A DNA stretch of 64,000 bases from Syntrophobacteraceae bacterium (GCA_025454175.1 JALOOX010000004.1:1-64000); one strand, 5' to 3'; shown: positions 54,054 through 63,213, counted from the stretch's first letter. The notes: generated by a model not told the origin, from the letters alone. A program made the numbers and translations.

Positions 54054-55085
54054 TCATCTCGGCTCGAGAACGATCTTGCCGAACTGATCGCTCCGTTCCA
54101 TCATGGCGAAGGCCTCGCGCCCTTCACTCATGGGCATGACCGTGTCGATGACGGGGCGGAGCCTCCCCGACCAGAGCAGACCGTTGATCTCCCGGAAGTC
54201 CTGGTGGGAGCCCATGAGACTGCCGATGATGCTGATCTGCTTGCTGAAAATATAGCGGATATCGATCTCGACTTCGGGCCCGCTGGTGTTGCCGACGATG
54301 ACGATCCGTCCCCCCCGGGCAACGGCCTTCATGCTGGTGTTGAGGGTGGCGGCTCCGACGTTGTCCACCACCACATCGGCCCCCCGACGGTCCGTCAGTC
54401 GCATGATCTCGCGACCCCAATCCACCTGTGAACGATCGATGACGTGGTCGGCCCCCAGGTCATAGGCCTGGGCCGCCTTGCGGGCATTGCTGGCCACGAC
54501 GTAGACCGTCGCCCCGGCGAGCTTCGCGATCTGGGTCGCCATGGTATTCACCCCGCCGCCGGCCCCGACGATGAGGACGGTCTCGCCGGCCCGCAGAGCG
54601 GCGCGATGCATGAGCATCCTCCATGCCGTGATCGTGACCAGCAGTGGAGCCGCGGCAGGCCGGAAATCCACGTGGTCCGGGATGGCCATCAGGTTCCCCG
54701 CCGGCGCGGCCACAAACTGGGCCAGCCCCCCCCGGATGTGCTCCCCCAGGATGTGATAGCCAGGACTGACACTGTGCTCCCCGCGGCGAGTGAGCTCATC
54801 TTCGCCCGCATTGATTCCGGGGTCGATGACGACCCGCTCCCCTTCCTTCCAACCCTCGACGCCTTCTCCCACCCGTGCGATCACCCCGGCCACGTCGGAC
54901 CCTCCCCAGTGGGGCATTTCGAGCTTCAGGCCCGGCCAGCCCTTGCGAACCCAGATATCGAGGTGATTGAGCGCACAGGACTTCACCTCCACCAGCACCT
55001 GCCCCGGTCCGACCGCGGGCTCGGGAACTTCCTCGTACCTCAGCACATCCTGGGAGCCATGCTCATGGAAACACAGGGCTTTCAT
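54054..55085 (-). CDS. MDR-family NAD(P)H oxidoreductase lacking the structural zinc site
   Basis: A 343-residue medium-chain dehydrogenase/reductase. The GroES-like N-domain is present (GQVLVEVKSCALNHLDIWVR; GSDVAGVIARVGEGV). The Rossmann motif VLIVGAGGGVNTMATQIAKL lies near residue 168. The segment where zinc enzymes have four Cys reads PGINAGEDELTRRGEHSVSP, so the structural zinc site is gone, and the catalytic Cys is replaced in ALNHLDIW. A quinone oxidoreductase or enoyl reductase-like role is more likely than alcohol oxidation. AAAGGAGGTGCACC precedes the ATG on the minus strand. Confidence 0.86.
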   Translation of the reverse strand: MKALCFHEHGSQDVLRYEEVPEPAVGPGQVLVEVKSCALNHLDIWVRKGWPGLKLEMPHWGGSDVAGVIARVGEGVEGWKEGERVVIDPGINAGEDELTRRGEHSVSPGYHILGEHIRGGLAQFVAAPAGNLMAIPDHVDFRPAAAPLLVTITAWRMLMHRAALRAGETVLIVGAGGGVNTMATQIAKLAGATVYVVASNARKAAQAYDLGADHVIDRSQVDWGREIMRLTDRRGADVVVDNVGAATLNTSMKAVARGGRIVIVGNTSGPEVEIDIRYIFSKQISIIGSLMGSHQDFREINGLLWSGRLRPVIDTVMPMSEGREAFAMMERSDQFGKIVLEPR

Positions 55086-55590
55086 GGTGCACCTCCTTTG
55101 AGAGTGATGGTTCGATGACCTGTACTCGTTAACTGAAGACCTTCACAAAACGCAAGATCTCCCCCTCCGCATATAGCTTTTGTAGAGCATCCACGCAACC
55201 CGCCCTTCAGGCACTCCATGACCTCCGTTGCGCACTCGGGATACCCCACGCGAGGCTTTGGGGCGATTTCTCTTGCACTGGAGCTTCACTTCGCAACAAA
55301 TCTACTTGACGCAGAAAAGAGAAGCTCATAATGATGATACCTACAAAAATGTAAATCTTCTGCCCAGTCCGCTCCCGTGCGGTTCTGGCTTCCAACCACA
55401 TGGGTGCGATGCCCCTCATCTTCGCACGGGGGTCCCAAGAGCATGACAGCCGGGTGAGGAGAAATGCGGCGGATTTCTCGCTCATGTCGAGCTTTGCCGA
55501 TGCTGCAGCGTGGCGGGAGCTTCGTTTCAACCTGGCCTTCCGCATGTGAAAACTCCGTGACAGAAATCTGATCAGCGAGGTTGCCAACCC
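55086..55590. other. Unassigned 505-base region upstream of nrfHA
   Basis: No confident gene. TTGACG at 55306 followed by ATAATG after about 16 bases may be part of the nrfH promoter. CCGTGCG (about 55374) and CGCACGG (about 55428) can pair around an inner GGGTGCGATGCCCC, giving a hairpin-like block. The minus-strand frame 55207-55587 reads like translated repeat or intron-border DNA rather than a protein, so I treat the region as a possible remnant of a mobile element plus promoter. Confidence 0.35.
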
Positions 55591-56052
55591 ATGAGTTTCT
55601 TGTCCAAGGCCAATTGGAAGCTCCTGGTGGTGCTGGCCGTGCTGGCCGGCGGCGCCGGGTTGTTCGTCTCATTCGGACCTCCTCAGCTGATGGCCAAGAC
55701 CGAGAGCCCTCTCTTCTGCTCCTCATGCCACGTCATGCAATCTCAGTATGAGGCGTGGTTCAACGTGGGCGCCCACCGCACCATCCGCTGCGTCGACTGT
55801 CACCTGCCCCATGAGAGCCTGCCGGTCTACTACACCTGGAAATCCATCGACGGTCTCAAGGACGTCGCGGTCTATTATTCCGGTCGAACGCCCGAAATCA
55901 TCACGATCTCCGATCGCGGCAAACGGTTCGTGCAGGCCAACTGCATCCGGTGCCATGCCGAGCGGGTGGCCCTGATCAACCAGGAGCGCAACTGCTGGGA
56001 TTGCCACCGGTTCCTGCAACATCAGCTGGCCGGCGTGCGTTTGACCAACTGA
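55591..56052 (+). CDS. nrfH: Cytochrome c nitrite reductase small subunit NrfH
   Basis: A 153-residue NapC/NirT-family tetrahaem cytochrome. One N-terminal membrane anchor (LLVVLAVLAGGAGLFVSF) precedes four CxxCH haem sites: CSSCH with following VMQ, CVDCH, CIRCH and CWDCH. NrfH takes electrons from menaquinol and passes them to NrfA on the periplasmic side. The ATG at 55591 leads directly into the family N-terminus. nrfA follows after 39 bases. Confidence 0.95.
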   Translation: MSFLSKANWKLLVVLAVLAGGAGLFVSFGPPQLMAKTESPLFCSSCHVMQSQYEAWFNVGAHRTIRCVDCHLPHESLPVYYTWKSIDGLKDVAVYYSGRTPEIITISDRGKRFVQANCIRCHAERVALINQERNCWDCHRFLQHQLAGVRLTN

Positions 56053-56091
56053 ATCTCAACCCAATCCAACCGCACACAGGAGGAGGGGAGG

Positions 56092-57558
56092 ATGTCAAAG
56101 CGCTTGAATCACACCCTGCTGATTTGCCTCGCAATGGGCCTGGCGGCAGCCCTTGCCGGATGCGAGCCGACCAAGCCCCAGCCTCGACAGGTGGTCACGA
56201 TCCCGGACGGGGAGATCGATCCCGCCATCTGGGGACGGGCTTACCCCGAAGAGTACGAGCTCTGGAAGAAGACCGAGGAGCCCGTGTCGGAGCGGCGCAG
56301 CAAGTACAAGACCGGCATGGACGGCGGTGCGGTCACCGTGGACAAGCTATCCCACTTCCCCTACATGGCGCTGCTCTTCAACGGGTGGGGGTTCGGCATC
56401 GAGTACAACGAGCCCCGGGGGCACGCCTACATGGTGCGGGACCAGCTGGAAATCGACGCCTCGCGGATCGGCGCCGGCGGAGTCTGTCTCAGCTGCAAGA
56501 GCCCCTACGCTCCCGGTCTCCAGAAGGAAATGGGGATCGATTTTTATCGGAAGCCGTTCAAGGAGGTGCTCGGCAGAATCCCCGAGGAAACCCGCGACCT
56601 GGGGGTTGCCTGCATCGATTGCCACGACAACAAGGACATGAGCCTCAAGATCTCGCGTGGATTCACGCTGATCGAGGCGTTCAATGCGATGGGCGTCGAC
56701 CCCGGTAAACTGACCCGCCAGGAGATGCGCTCCGCCGTCTGCGCCCAGTGCCACGTGACCTACAACATCCCCAAGGACAAGGAAAACAAATCCGTGGGGC
56801 TTTATTTTCCCTGGCAGAATAGCAAGTTCGGCGCCATCACCATCGAGGACATCATCAAGCAGATCCGCAAGGATGAGACGGTCAGGGAGTGGAAGCAGAA
56901 TGTCACCGGATTTAAAATGGCCTTCATCCGGCACCCCGAGTATGAATTCTGGACGTTCAACAGCACCCATTTCAAGGCCGGCGCCTCGTGCGCCGATTGC
57001 CACATGCCCTACACCATCGCCGGGGTCCACAAGGTTTCGGATCACCGCGTCATGAGCCCGGTTCAGGCCGACATGAAAGCCTGCAAGCAGTGCCATGCCG
57101 AAAGCCCCCAATGGCTTCGAGACCGTGTCTTTTCCATCCAGGACCGGACGGTGTCCATCATGATCCGCGCCGGCTACCAGTGTGCAACGGTGGCGAAGCT
57201 TTTCGAGCTGACCCACAAGACCCAGGCGGAGGGCAAGGTCATCGACCCCGATCTCTACAGCAAGGCCAAGGAGTTTTATGAGGAGGCCTTCTACCGTTCG
57301 CTCTTCATGGGCGCCGAAAATTCGGTGGGATTCCACAATCCCCCCGAAGGACTGCGGATCCTGGGGGATTCCATTGCCTTCGGAGCCCGGGCGGAGGCCT
57401 ACCTGCGCCAGGCCCTGGCCATGGTCGGAGTCGAGGTGCCCCTCAAGGTGGATCTCGAAATCATGAAATACGTGGACCAGAGGGGTGAGAAGAAACTGAG
57501 GTTCGATCCCAGACTCGAGTTCAAGGACCCCTACGGCCTGCAGGAAAGGTTCTTCTAA
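56092..57558 (+). CDS. nrfA: Pentahaem cytochrome c nitrite reductase NrfA (lipoprotein type)
   Basis: 488 residues. A signal peptide with lipobox LAGC (Cys24) implies lipid anchoring. The active-site haem is bound by CLSCK (C132, Lys as ligand), and four CxxCH sites follow (CIDCH from C174, CAQCH, CADCH, CKQCH). CAQCHVTYNIP and HPEYEFWTFNSTHF contain the active-site Tyr and the distal region. NrfA reduces nitrite to ammonium by six electrons. AGGAGGGGAGG precedes the ATG. A large hairpin follows the gene. Confidence 0.96.
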   Translation: MSKRLNHTLLICLAMGLAAALAGCEPTKPQPRQVVTIPDGEIDPAIWGRAYPEEYELWKKTEEPVSERRSKYKTGMDGGAVTVDKLSHFPYMALLFNGWGFGIEYNEPRGHAYMVRDQLEIDASRIGAGGVCLSCKSPYAPGLQKEMGIDFYRKPFKEVLGRIPEETRDLGVACIDCHDNKDMSLKISRGFTLIEAFNAMGVDPGKLTRQEMRSAVCAQCHVTYNIPKDKENKSVGLYFPWQNSKFGAITIEDIIKQIRKDETVREWKQNVTGFKMAFIRHPEYEFWTFNSTHFKAGASCADCHMPYTIAGVHKVSDHRVMSPVQADMKACKQCHAESPQWLRDRVFSIQDRTVSIMIRAGYQCATVAKLFELTHKTQAEGKVIDPDLYSKAKEFYEEAFYRSLFMGAENSVGFHNPPEGLRILGDSIAFGARAEAYLRQALAMVGVEVPLKVDLEIMKYVDQRGEKKLRFDPRLEFKDPYGLQERFF

Positions 57559-57586
57559 CAGCCGGAACAAATGTATCACCCAGATC

Positions 57587-57620
57587 AGCCGGCTCCCGGG
57601 CACGAGCCTGGGAGCCGGCT
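57587..57620. terminator. Strong GC hairpin between nrfA and the convergent gene
   Basis: AGCCGGCTCCC (57587-57597) and GGGAGCCGGCT (57610-57620) form a perfect 11-base stem with a 12-base loop. It lies 28 bases after the nrfA stop and 25 bases before the end of the convergent minus-strand gene, so it may serve both. Neither side has a T-tract. Confidence 0.5.
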
Positions 57621-57645
57621 GGAAGCTGATGGCTCACTCAGGAAG

Positions 57646-58065
57646 TCAGTGAAGTGAGCCGGCCAGATCCCTCCGCAGCCAGAAAAGAAAGGCCCCTTCC
57701 TTCACTGCCTCCACCATGCTCCTTATCGCGCGGGGCAGCTCATCCTCGCTGGCGCCCTTGGCCATGTGAAAATCCACCAGCTTCGCCCCATGGCGCGAGG
57801 CAACCTCTTCGAGCCGGCGCATGAGCTCCTCGTTGCCCGAGATATCAAGCCCCTGAGCGAAAAAGAAATTGAACAGCTCTCCACCATCGGAAACGAGGAA
57901 AAGATCCTCTCTCTCACCGACGTTTCGAACCACCACCTCGATGCGGTCCGCCGTCGGCCAGACCCAGTCGGAAGCCACCACAAAGCCGCTCCCGGTGGGC
58001 AGGATCTCCCAGCCCTTCACCATTTCGTCCAAAAGTCCCTGCCAGAGCTTCTTCTCATCCATCAT
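57646..58065 (-). CDS. DUF1828-like hypothetical protein
   Basis: About 139 residues. The N-terminal part (GWEILPTGSGFVVASDWVWP; DLFLVSDGGELFNFFFAQGL) has the pattern of DUF1828 domains, with a displayed-value/strand arrangement and an L-x-DGG-x-LF core. The rest is helical (NEELMRRLEEVASRHGAKL). The family is often found near toxin-antitoxin or phage genes, but none is seen here. Start ATG 58065 (or 58062) after GAGAGGGTGGGCTC; the frame to 58113 is not needed. The assignment is by remembered pattern only. Confidence 0.6.
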   Translation of the reverse strand: MMDEKKLWQGLLDEMVKGWEILPTGSGFVVASDWVWPTADRIEVVVRNVGEREDLFLVSDGGELFNFFFAQGLDISGNEELMRRLEEVASRHGAKLVDFHMAKGASEDELPRAIRSMVEAVKEGAFLFWLRRDLAGSLH

Positions 58066-58617
58066 GAGCCCACCCTCTCCCTTTTCCTTCAGATCGCACC
58101 TGGTTGAATCCATTCATGCGAGACCATTCCGCTGAGACCAGCCTGCATTGAAGAGCAAAGCCGTCTTCGACTCGATGTGCCCCATGGATATGCCTCGGAC
58201 AGGCCGAGTGGTGAATCGAGTGAAGGCGTCATCAGAATTGTCACGTTTTTCGGCGAAACTCAACATGCTGAACAAATTTGTTTCCGTTTCCGGTGGGGAC
58301 CGTTGCGTCCTTAGAATATTTTATACAATGAGCTCAGTATGTTACTTCGTTTTGTGCGTGATCCGAAACCGTGGCCCATCTCCTGCTTCACTCACGGGAA
58401 GTCGTGAGGAGTCATGGGGAGTGGCCACTGAACGGTGGGGGGGCCCTCCTCCATACCAGGGGCATGCACAAGGAGGTGATGGGAGACCGGGGAAACTGGG
58501 CGAACGAACCGTAATGCAGGGCTTTTTAGGGGTATTTGGACATTCCTCGAAAGCCGGGAGTGTTCGGGAGGAATTCATGATCACGCTGAACGATGAAACT
58601 GGGGGGAGAGGAGCATC
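58066..58617 (+). other. Intergenic region upstream of the porin-like gene
   Basis: About 550 bases. The plus frame from 58148 is open but has no family resemblance. Within it a short ORF, ATG 58514 to TGA 58621 (35 codons, starting MQGFLGVFGHSSKAGSVREE), overlaps the next start as ATGA; it may be a leader peptide or chance. An AT-rich patch near 58312-58332 (TTAGAATATTTTATACAAT) could hold a -10 element. Confidence 0.35.
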
Positions 58618-59445
58618 ATGATTGCTGATTCAATGAGAAGCGGTAAAGTTTTGATCTCAAGCCTGGCGATTCTATGTTTTCTGGGTGGTTTGCGGGGGGC
58701 CGCCGAACCGGCCTGGGCGCAGGAGGAGGAGAGGCCCACGGCCTCCATGTCCGTCGATTTCCTCACACAATATGTGTGGAGGGGCTATGGACTGAGCGAC
58801 AATGCCAAGGGCATGGTCATTCAGCCCTCCATCACCGCGGGATACAAAGGCTTTTCGGTCAATATCTGGGGCAACCTCGACACGCACGACAAGAACCCCG
58901 TCGACCCGGAGGATGGTGTCGCCTGGAACGAGACGGATTTTACCTTTTCATACAGCCGGGAGCTCCTGCCCAAACTGACCGGCAACGTGGGCATCATCTA
59001 CTACGCCCTGGATAAGGTGGACGACTCCCTGGAAATCTATCTGGGAGCCTCCTACGCCCTGCCCTGGTTTAACGTCGGTCTGACCGGGTATAGGGAAGTC
59101 TCTCACTATCCGGGCTGGTGGGTCCAGCTGGACCTGACGAGAAACTTCGCTCTCCCGTGCTACGGCATGAGCATCGACGTCGGCACCTCCTGGTTTTATC
59201 AGGACTCGGACGACAAGGCGGCTTATCCGAAGCCCAACCAGCCCGACAAGGCTTTCTCGGGCTTCCTGTCAGGCAACCTGTCGGCAGCCTTGAACATTCC
59301 ACTGGGACAATATTTTACCGTCTCTCCCCGGGTTGGCTACGCATTCCCTCTGAGCGGGCGTGCCAAGGACTTGATCGAATCGCTGTCCTGGGATGGCGAC
59401 GGCGATCATATCTTCGGGGGTATTCGCATTTCGGCTGCCTTCTGA
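58618..59445 (+). CDS. Outer-membrane porin-like protein (TorF/TIGR02001-like)
   Basis: 275 residues. A signal peptide (VLISSLAILCFLGGLRGAAE, cleavage near AWA-QEE) is followed by a beta-rich chain starting ASMSVDFLTQYVWRGYGLSD, the pattern of TorF/TIGR02001 putative porins (the QYVxRG motif). It ends in a C-terminal strand GGIRISAAF with terminal Phe, as outer-membrane barrels do. Many Tyr/Trp residues alternate along predicted strands. The ATG follows GAGAGGAGCATC. It is monocistronic with a terminator behind it; the substrate is unknown. Confidence 0.82.
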   Translation: MIADSMRSGKVLISSLAILCFLGGLRGAAEPAWAQEEERPTASMSVDFLTQYVWRGYGLSDNAKGMVIQPSITAGYKGFSVNIWGNLDTHDKNPVDPEDGVAWNETDFTFSYSRELLPKLTGNVGIIYYALDKVDDSLEIYLGASYALPWFNVGLTGYREVSHYPGWWVQLDLTRNFALPCYGMSIDVGTSWFYQDSDDKAAYPKPNQPDKAFSGFLSGNLSAALNIPLGQYFTVSPRVGYAFPLSGRAKDLIESLSWDGDGDHIFGGIRISAAF

Positions 59446-59493
59446 ACCTGACCGGAGCACCCGAAGGGCCCCTGACTCCATGAGCAAGAAGGC

Positions 59494-59540
59494 AAAAAGC
59501 CCGGCCTCCGGGATCGCCATCCCCGGGGTCGGGCTCTTTT
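59494..59540. terminator. Bidirectional intrinsic terminator
   Basis: AAAAAGCCCG (from 59494) pairs with CGGGCTCTTTT (to 59540), with an inner CCGGGAT-CGCC-ATCCCCGG stem. T-runs lie on both strands. It sits between the convergent porin-like gene and the small lipoprotein gene. Confidence 0.75.
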
Positions 59541-59614
59541 CACTCATTCGGTCAAGGCAGGACGGCCTGGACGGACGTGAATCAACGCCTCGCCGGCTCC
59601 TCGGAAAAATTGCC

Positions 59615-59947
59615 TCAGGATTGCGGTTGCTTGACCTTCTTGAACTTGGACACCTTGCCGTTGGGGCCCGTCAGGGTCATCTCATCGCCCTGGACCTCCA
59701 CGGCCACCTTGGTGCTTCCGAGGCTGCCCACATGGACCGAGACATGCTTCGTGTCGCTGAACATGTAAGGCACCGTAAAGGTGGCGTTTGCCGTTTTGAC
59801 GGTAACCGTGCCATTGCGCGCGAAGTCGATGGTCTCGCTGCCATCCTCCTTCTGCCACGTCCCAACCACATCCCAGCTGGGCTTGAGAGCACAAGACGAA
59901 GCCACCGCCACCAAACAAAAGACTAGAAACAGACGCAGAACCTTCAT
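59615..59947 (-). CDS. Small lipoprotein of unknown function
   Basis: 110 residues. A lipoprotein signal (VLRLFLVFCLVAVASSC) has the lipobox VASSC. The mature part resembles a small beta-barrel or strand sandwich (WDVVGTWQKEDGSETIDFA; GTVTVKTANATFTVPYMF; KVAVEVQGDEMTLTGPNG), the layout seen in lipocalin-like or DUF-type envelope proteins where a GTW motif is followed by strands. ACGGGAGGGATCGTTC precedes the ATG on the minus strand. It lies alone between the terminator and lepA. Confidence 0.78.
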   Translation of the reverse strand: MKVLRLFLVFCLVAVASSCALKPSWDVVGTWQKEDGSETIDFARNGTVTVKTANATFTVPYMFSDTKHVSVHVGSLGSTKVAVEVQGDEMTLTGPNGKVSKFKKVKQPQS

Positions 59948-60287
59948 GAACGATCCCTCCCGTTTGCCGTTTGATCAGTCCTCGCTCGTCAAAAAAATAC
60001 GGAGCTCCATGCGGAAAAACACATGGAGACCTTTTACCTGCTTTGATCCGCGCTGTCCATCCCCAATTTGAGGGGGGGTCGCGATGAACGAGATTTCTCC
60101 TTGTCGCTCGTAACGACAGCTTTCGGACCTGCTCCTGGCCGCGCCGCGCGCCACCGGCTCGTGTCGGGAGGCAATGACGCGCGATCCTTTTTAGTTTACG
60201 CGACGCCATGAATACGATATCTTTGAATATTTAAAATAGTTACATTGCCGTTTTCGATATCCTCTCACCTTCAGACTCTGGGGAGCC
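59948..60287 (+). promoter_or_regulatory. Intergenic region with a candidate lepA promoter
   Basis: 340 bases between the divergent lipoprotein gene and lepA. TTTACG (60195-60200) and TATCTT (60218-60223) are 17 bases apart, a moderate sigma-70 match about 65 bases before lepA, within a distinctly AT-rich patch (60185-60245). The remaining sequence contains no gene I can support. Confidence 0.4.
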
Positions 60288-62084
60288 ATGTCAAACATCC
60301 GCAACTTCAGCATCATCGCCCACATCGACCACGGAAAATCCACCCTGGCCGACAGGCTCATTCAATACACCGGCCTCGTTTCCGACAGGCAGTTTCGGGA
60401 CCAGATCCTCGACACCATGGATATCGAGCGCGAGCGGGGCATCACCATCAAGAGCCAGAGCGTCACGCTGCCATACCGCGGCAAAGCCGGCGAGGATTAT
60501 GAGCTCAATCTCATCGACACGCCGGGTCATGTGGATTTTTCCTATGAGGTCTCCCGTGCCCTCGCATCGTGTGAAGGGGTGCTGCTGCTGGTGGATGCGT
60601 CCCAGGGGGTGGAAGCACAGACGGTGGCGAATCTCTACGCCGCCATGGAGCACGACCTGACGATCATCCCCGTCATCAACAAGATCGACCTGCCTTCCGC
60701 GGACATCGAGCGGGCCAGGGAGCAGATCGAAACCGAGCTGGGCCTGGATTCAGACCAGGCGATCCTCTGTTCGGCCAAGGAGGGGCTCGGAATCCAGGAG
60801 CTCCTGGAGGCCATCGTCGAGCGGATTCCGCCGCCTCGAGGGTCCCGGGACCTCCCCCTTTCCGCCCTCATCTTTGACGCGCACTACGACCCCTTCAGGG
60901 GCACCGTCGTGAGCTGCCGCGTCTTCGACGGAGCGCTGCGTCCCGGAGACGTCATCCGGTTCATGTACAACGATGCGACCTACAAAGTCGAAGAAGTGGG
61001 TCTCTTCAGAATCGTCAGGGAACCGCGAAGGGAGATCGCGGCCGGGGCCGTGGGTTACCTCATTGCCGGCATCAAGACCATCGGCGACGTCCGCGTGGGA
61101 GACACCGTGACCCTGGACGCGCACCCGGCGCCGACTCCCCTTCCGGGCTTCAAGGAGGTGAAGCCCGTCGTCTTCTCGTCCATCTATCCCATTTCGTCCG
61201 ACGACTACCAGTCCCTTTCCGACGCCCTGGAGAAATACAAGCTGAACGACGCCTCCCTGGTCTACCAGAAGGACTCCTCGGCGGCCCTGGGCCAGGGATT
61301 TCGATGCGGGTTCCTCGGGCTGCTCCACCTCGAGATCGTCCAGGAGCGGCTGGAGCGCGAGTTCGATCAGGCCATCATCATGACGGTCCCGAGCGTGCAA
61401 TACGAATTCCAGCTCAAGGACGGAAGCACGCTGATGGTGGACAACCCCACTTATTACCCCGACCCCATGGAGATCGAGAGGGGCTTCGAGCCGTTCATCA
61501 AGGCCTCCATCCTCATTCCCGAGCGCTACATGGGCGCGGTCATGAAGCTCTGCATGGAGCGGCGCGGAACCGAGTCCAAATTTCACTACCCGACGCCCGG
61601 CCGCATCGAGATGACCCTGGAAATGCCTCTGGCCGAGGTGGTTTTCGACTTTTACGATCGCCTCAAAACGGTGACCCAGGGATACGGCTCCTTCGACTAC
61701 GAGCTCAGCGGCTACCGGGAGAGCGATCTCGTGAAGCTCGACATCCTGGTGAACACCGAAAAAGTGGACGCCCTTTCCCTCATCGTGCACCGTCTGCGGG
61801 CCAGGGAGTGGGGAGTCCAGGTCTGCGACCGTCTCAAGGAGGAGATCCCGAGGCATCAGTTCAAAATCGCCATCCAGGGCGCCATCGGAGGCAAGATCAT
61901 CTCGCGGTCGACCATCTCGCCATTCCGCAAGGATGTGACGGCCAAGTGTTACGGCGGCGACATCTCCCGCAAGCGAAAGCTTCTCGAAAAACAGAAGAAG
62001 GGCAAGGCCCGGATGAAGGTGGTGGGGGCGGTAACCATTCCCCAGGGCGCTTTCGTGGCGGTCCTGAAGACCAAGCAGGAATGA
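60288..62084 (+). CDS. lepA: Elongation factor 4 (LepA)
   Basis: A 598-residue translational GTPase. The G1 loop is IAHIDHGKSTLADRL (about residues 10-24), DTPGHVDFSYEVSRAL follows and NKIDLP is the G4 motif. Domains 2 and 3, then the LepA-specific C-terminal domain with LEKQKKGKARMKVVGAVTIP, complete it. LepA binds stalled or back-translocating ribosomes. GGGGAGCC precedes the ATG. Its stop overlaps the hemW start by four bases (ATGA). Confidence 0.97.
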   Translation: MSNIRNFSIIAHIDHGKSTLADRLIQYTGLVSDRQFRDQILDTMDIERERGITIKSQSVTLPYRGKAGEDYELNLIDTPGHVDFSYEVSRALASCEGVLLLVDASQGVEAQTVANLYAAMEHDLTIIPVINKIDLPSADIERAREQIETELGLDSDQAILCSAKEGLGIQELLEAIVERIPPPRGSRDLPLSALIFDAHYDPFRGTVVSCRVFDGALRPGDVIRFMYNDATYKVEEVGLFRIVREPRREIAAGAVGYLIAGIKTIGDVRVGDTVTLDAHPAPTPLPGFKEVKPVVFSSIYPISSDDYQSLSDALEKYKLNDASLVYQKDSSAALGQGFRCGFLGLLHLEIVQERLEREFDQAIIMTVPSVQYEFQLKDGSTLMVDNPTYYPDPMEIERGFEPFIKASILIPERYMGAVMKLCMERRGTESKFHYPTPGRIEMTLEMPLAEVVFDFYDRLKTVTQGYGSFDYELSGYRESDLVKLDILVNTEKVDALSLIVHRLRAREWGVQVCDRLKEEIPRHQFKIAIQGAIGGKIISRSTISPFRKDVTAKCYGGDISRKRKLLEKQKKGKARMKVVGAVTIPQGAFVAVLKTKQE

Positions 62085-63211
62085 GCGAAGTCCCTTCCCT
62101 CGCCGGCCTTTATGTTCACGTCCCGTTTTGCCTGAGCAAATGCCCGTATTGCGACTTCGACTCCACCACGGCCCTTGATCTCCTGCCGGCATGGCTCCAG
62201 GCCCTGGAAGAGGAATGCCGTCTGCGCGGTGACTCCTTCGGACGCTTCGACTCGCTCTACCTCGGTGGAGGCACCCCCAGCATTCTGGACGACCGGCAGC
62301 TTGACCGGCTTGTCACCGCCCTGAGCCGTTCCTTCGACATCGTCGAAGGGGCCGAGATCACCATCGAGGTGAATCCGGACGATGTCTCTCCCCATCGGCT
62401 GGCACTCTATCGTGCCTTGGGCTTCAACCGAATCAGTCTCGGAGTCCAGTCCCTTCAGGAAGCGGAGCTTCGCTTCCTGGGGCGGCGGCATGGGGAGAAG
62501 CAGACGCTTCGAGCACTGGAATGGGTGCGCTCGGGCGGTTTCGACCGCGTGAGCTTCGACCTGATCCATGGTTTCCGCGCCGACGACCACTCAACCCACC
62601 GAGCCCTCTGGGAGAGAACGCTCCGGAAAGCCCTGAGCTTCGATCCCGACCACCTCTCCTGCTACATGATGACCATCGAGGGAGACACCCCGTTCCGCCG
62701 GCTCCTTGCCGAGGGACGGCTGACGGTCCCATCGGAGGGGGAGCTCGAGGAGCTTTTCCTCTTCACGTCGGAATTCCTCGAGTCCGAGGGATTCATCCAT
62801 TACGAAATCTCCAACTTCGCCCGCTCGGAGCAGTCGCTTTGCCGCCACAACGTTAAATACTGGGACCATTCTCCTTACCTCGGGCTGGGCCCCTCGGCCC
62901 ATTCCTATCGGGACGGCATGCGCTGCTGGAATGTTCGCTCGGTGCAGCGATATTGTGAAGCGCTGAAGAAGGGAGAGCCCCCCCGGGAAGGGTCCGAGCT
63001 CCTCTCGGAGGCGCAGCTCGACCTTGAAAAGCTCTTCCTCGGCCTCAGGACGCGCAGGGGAGTCGAGGCATCACTCCTGCTCAAAAGGCCTGGGGCAAGG
63101 CACATCCTGGACCAACTGGCGGCTTCACGACTCGTCGAAATGCGGCAGGGCCGGATCCTCCCCACCCGCAGGGGCTTTCTGCTGGCCGACGGACTCCCGC
63201 TGCTCTTCTGA
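62081..63211 (+). CDS. hemW: Radical SAM haem chaperone HemW
   Basis: 376 residues. The cluster motif is HVPFCLSKCPYCDFDST (C-x3-C-x2-C, about residues 15-26), with LYLGGGTPSIL and EITIEVNPDD after it. SLCRHNVKYWDHSPYLGLGPSAHS carries the HNxxYW motif that separates HemW from true HemN oxidases. HemW binds haem and delivers it to respiratory enzymes. The frame is open through lepA to 61304, but the ATG at 62081 (ATGA with lepA) is the real start. The lepA-hemW pairing is common. Confidence 0.93.
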   Translation: MSEVPSLAGLYVHVPFCLSKCPYCDFDSTTALDLLPAWLQALEEECRLRGDSFGRFDSLYLGGGTPSILDDRQLDRLVTALSRSFDIVEGAEITIEVNPDDVSPHRLALYRALGFNRISLGVQSLQEAELRFLGRRHGEKQTLRALEWVRSGGFDRVSFDLIHGFRADDHSTHRALWERTLRKALSFDPDHLSCYMMTIEGDTPFRRLLAEGRLTVPSEGELEELFLFTSEFLESEGFIHYEISNFARSEQSLCRHNVKYWDHSPYLGLGPSAHSYRDGMRCWNVRSVQRYCEALKKGEPPREGSELLSEAQLDLEKLFLGLRTRRGVEASLLLKRPGARHILDQLAASRLVEMRQGRILPTRRGFLLADGLPLLF

Positions 63212-63213
63212 GT

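Noticed and set aside
58148-58621. A 157-codon ORF upstream of the porin-like gene
   Set aside because: No Shine-Dalgarno at the start, and the first 120 codons look non-coding; only its short 3' part is flagged as a finding.
60750-62192. A 480-codon minus-strand ORF opposite lepA
   Set aside because: Shadow of lepA; no start signal or homology.
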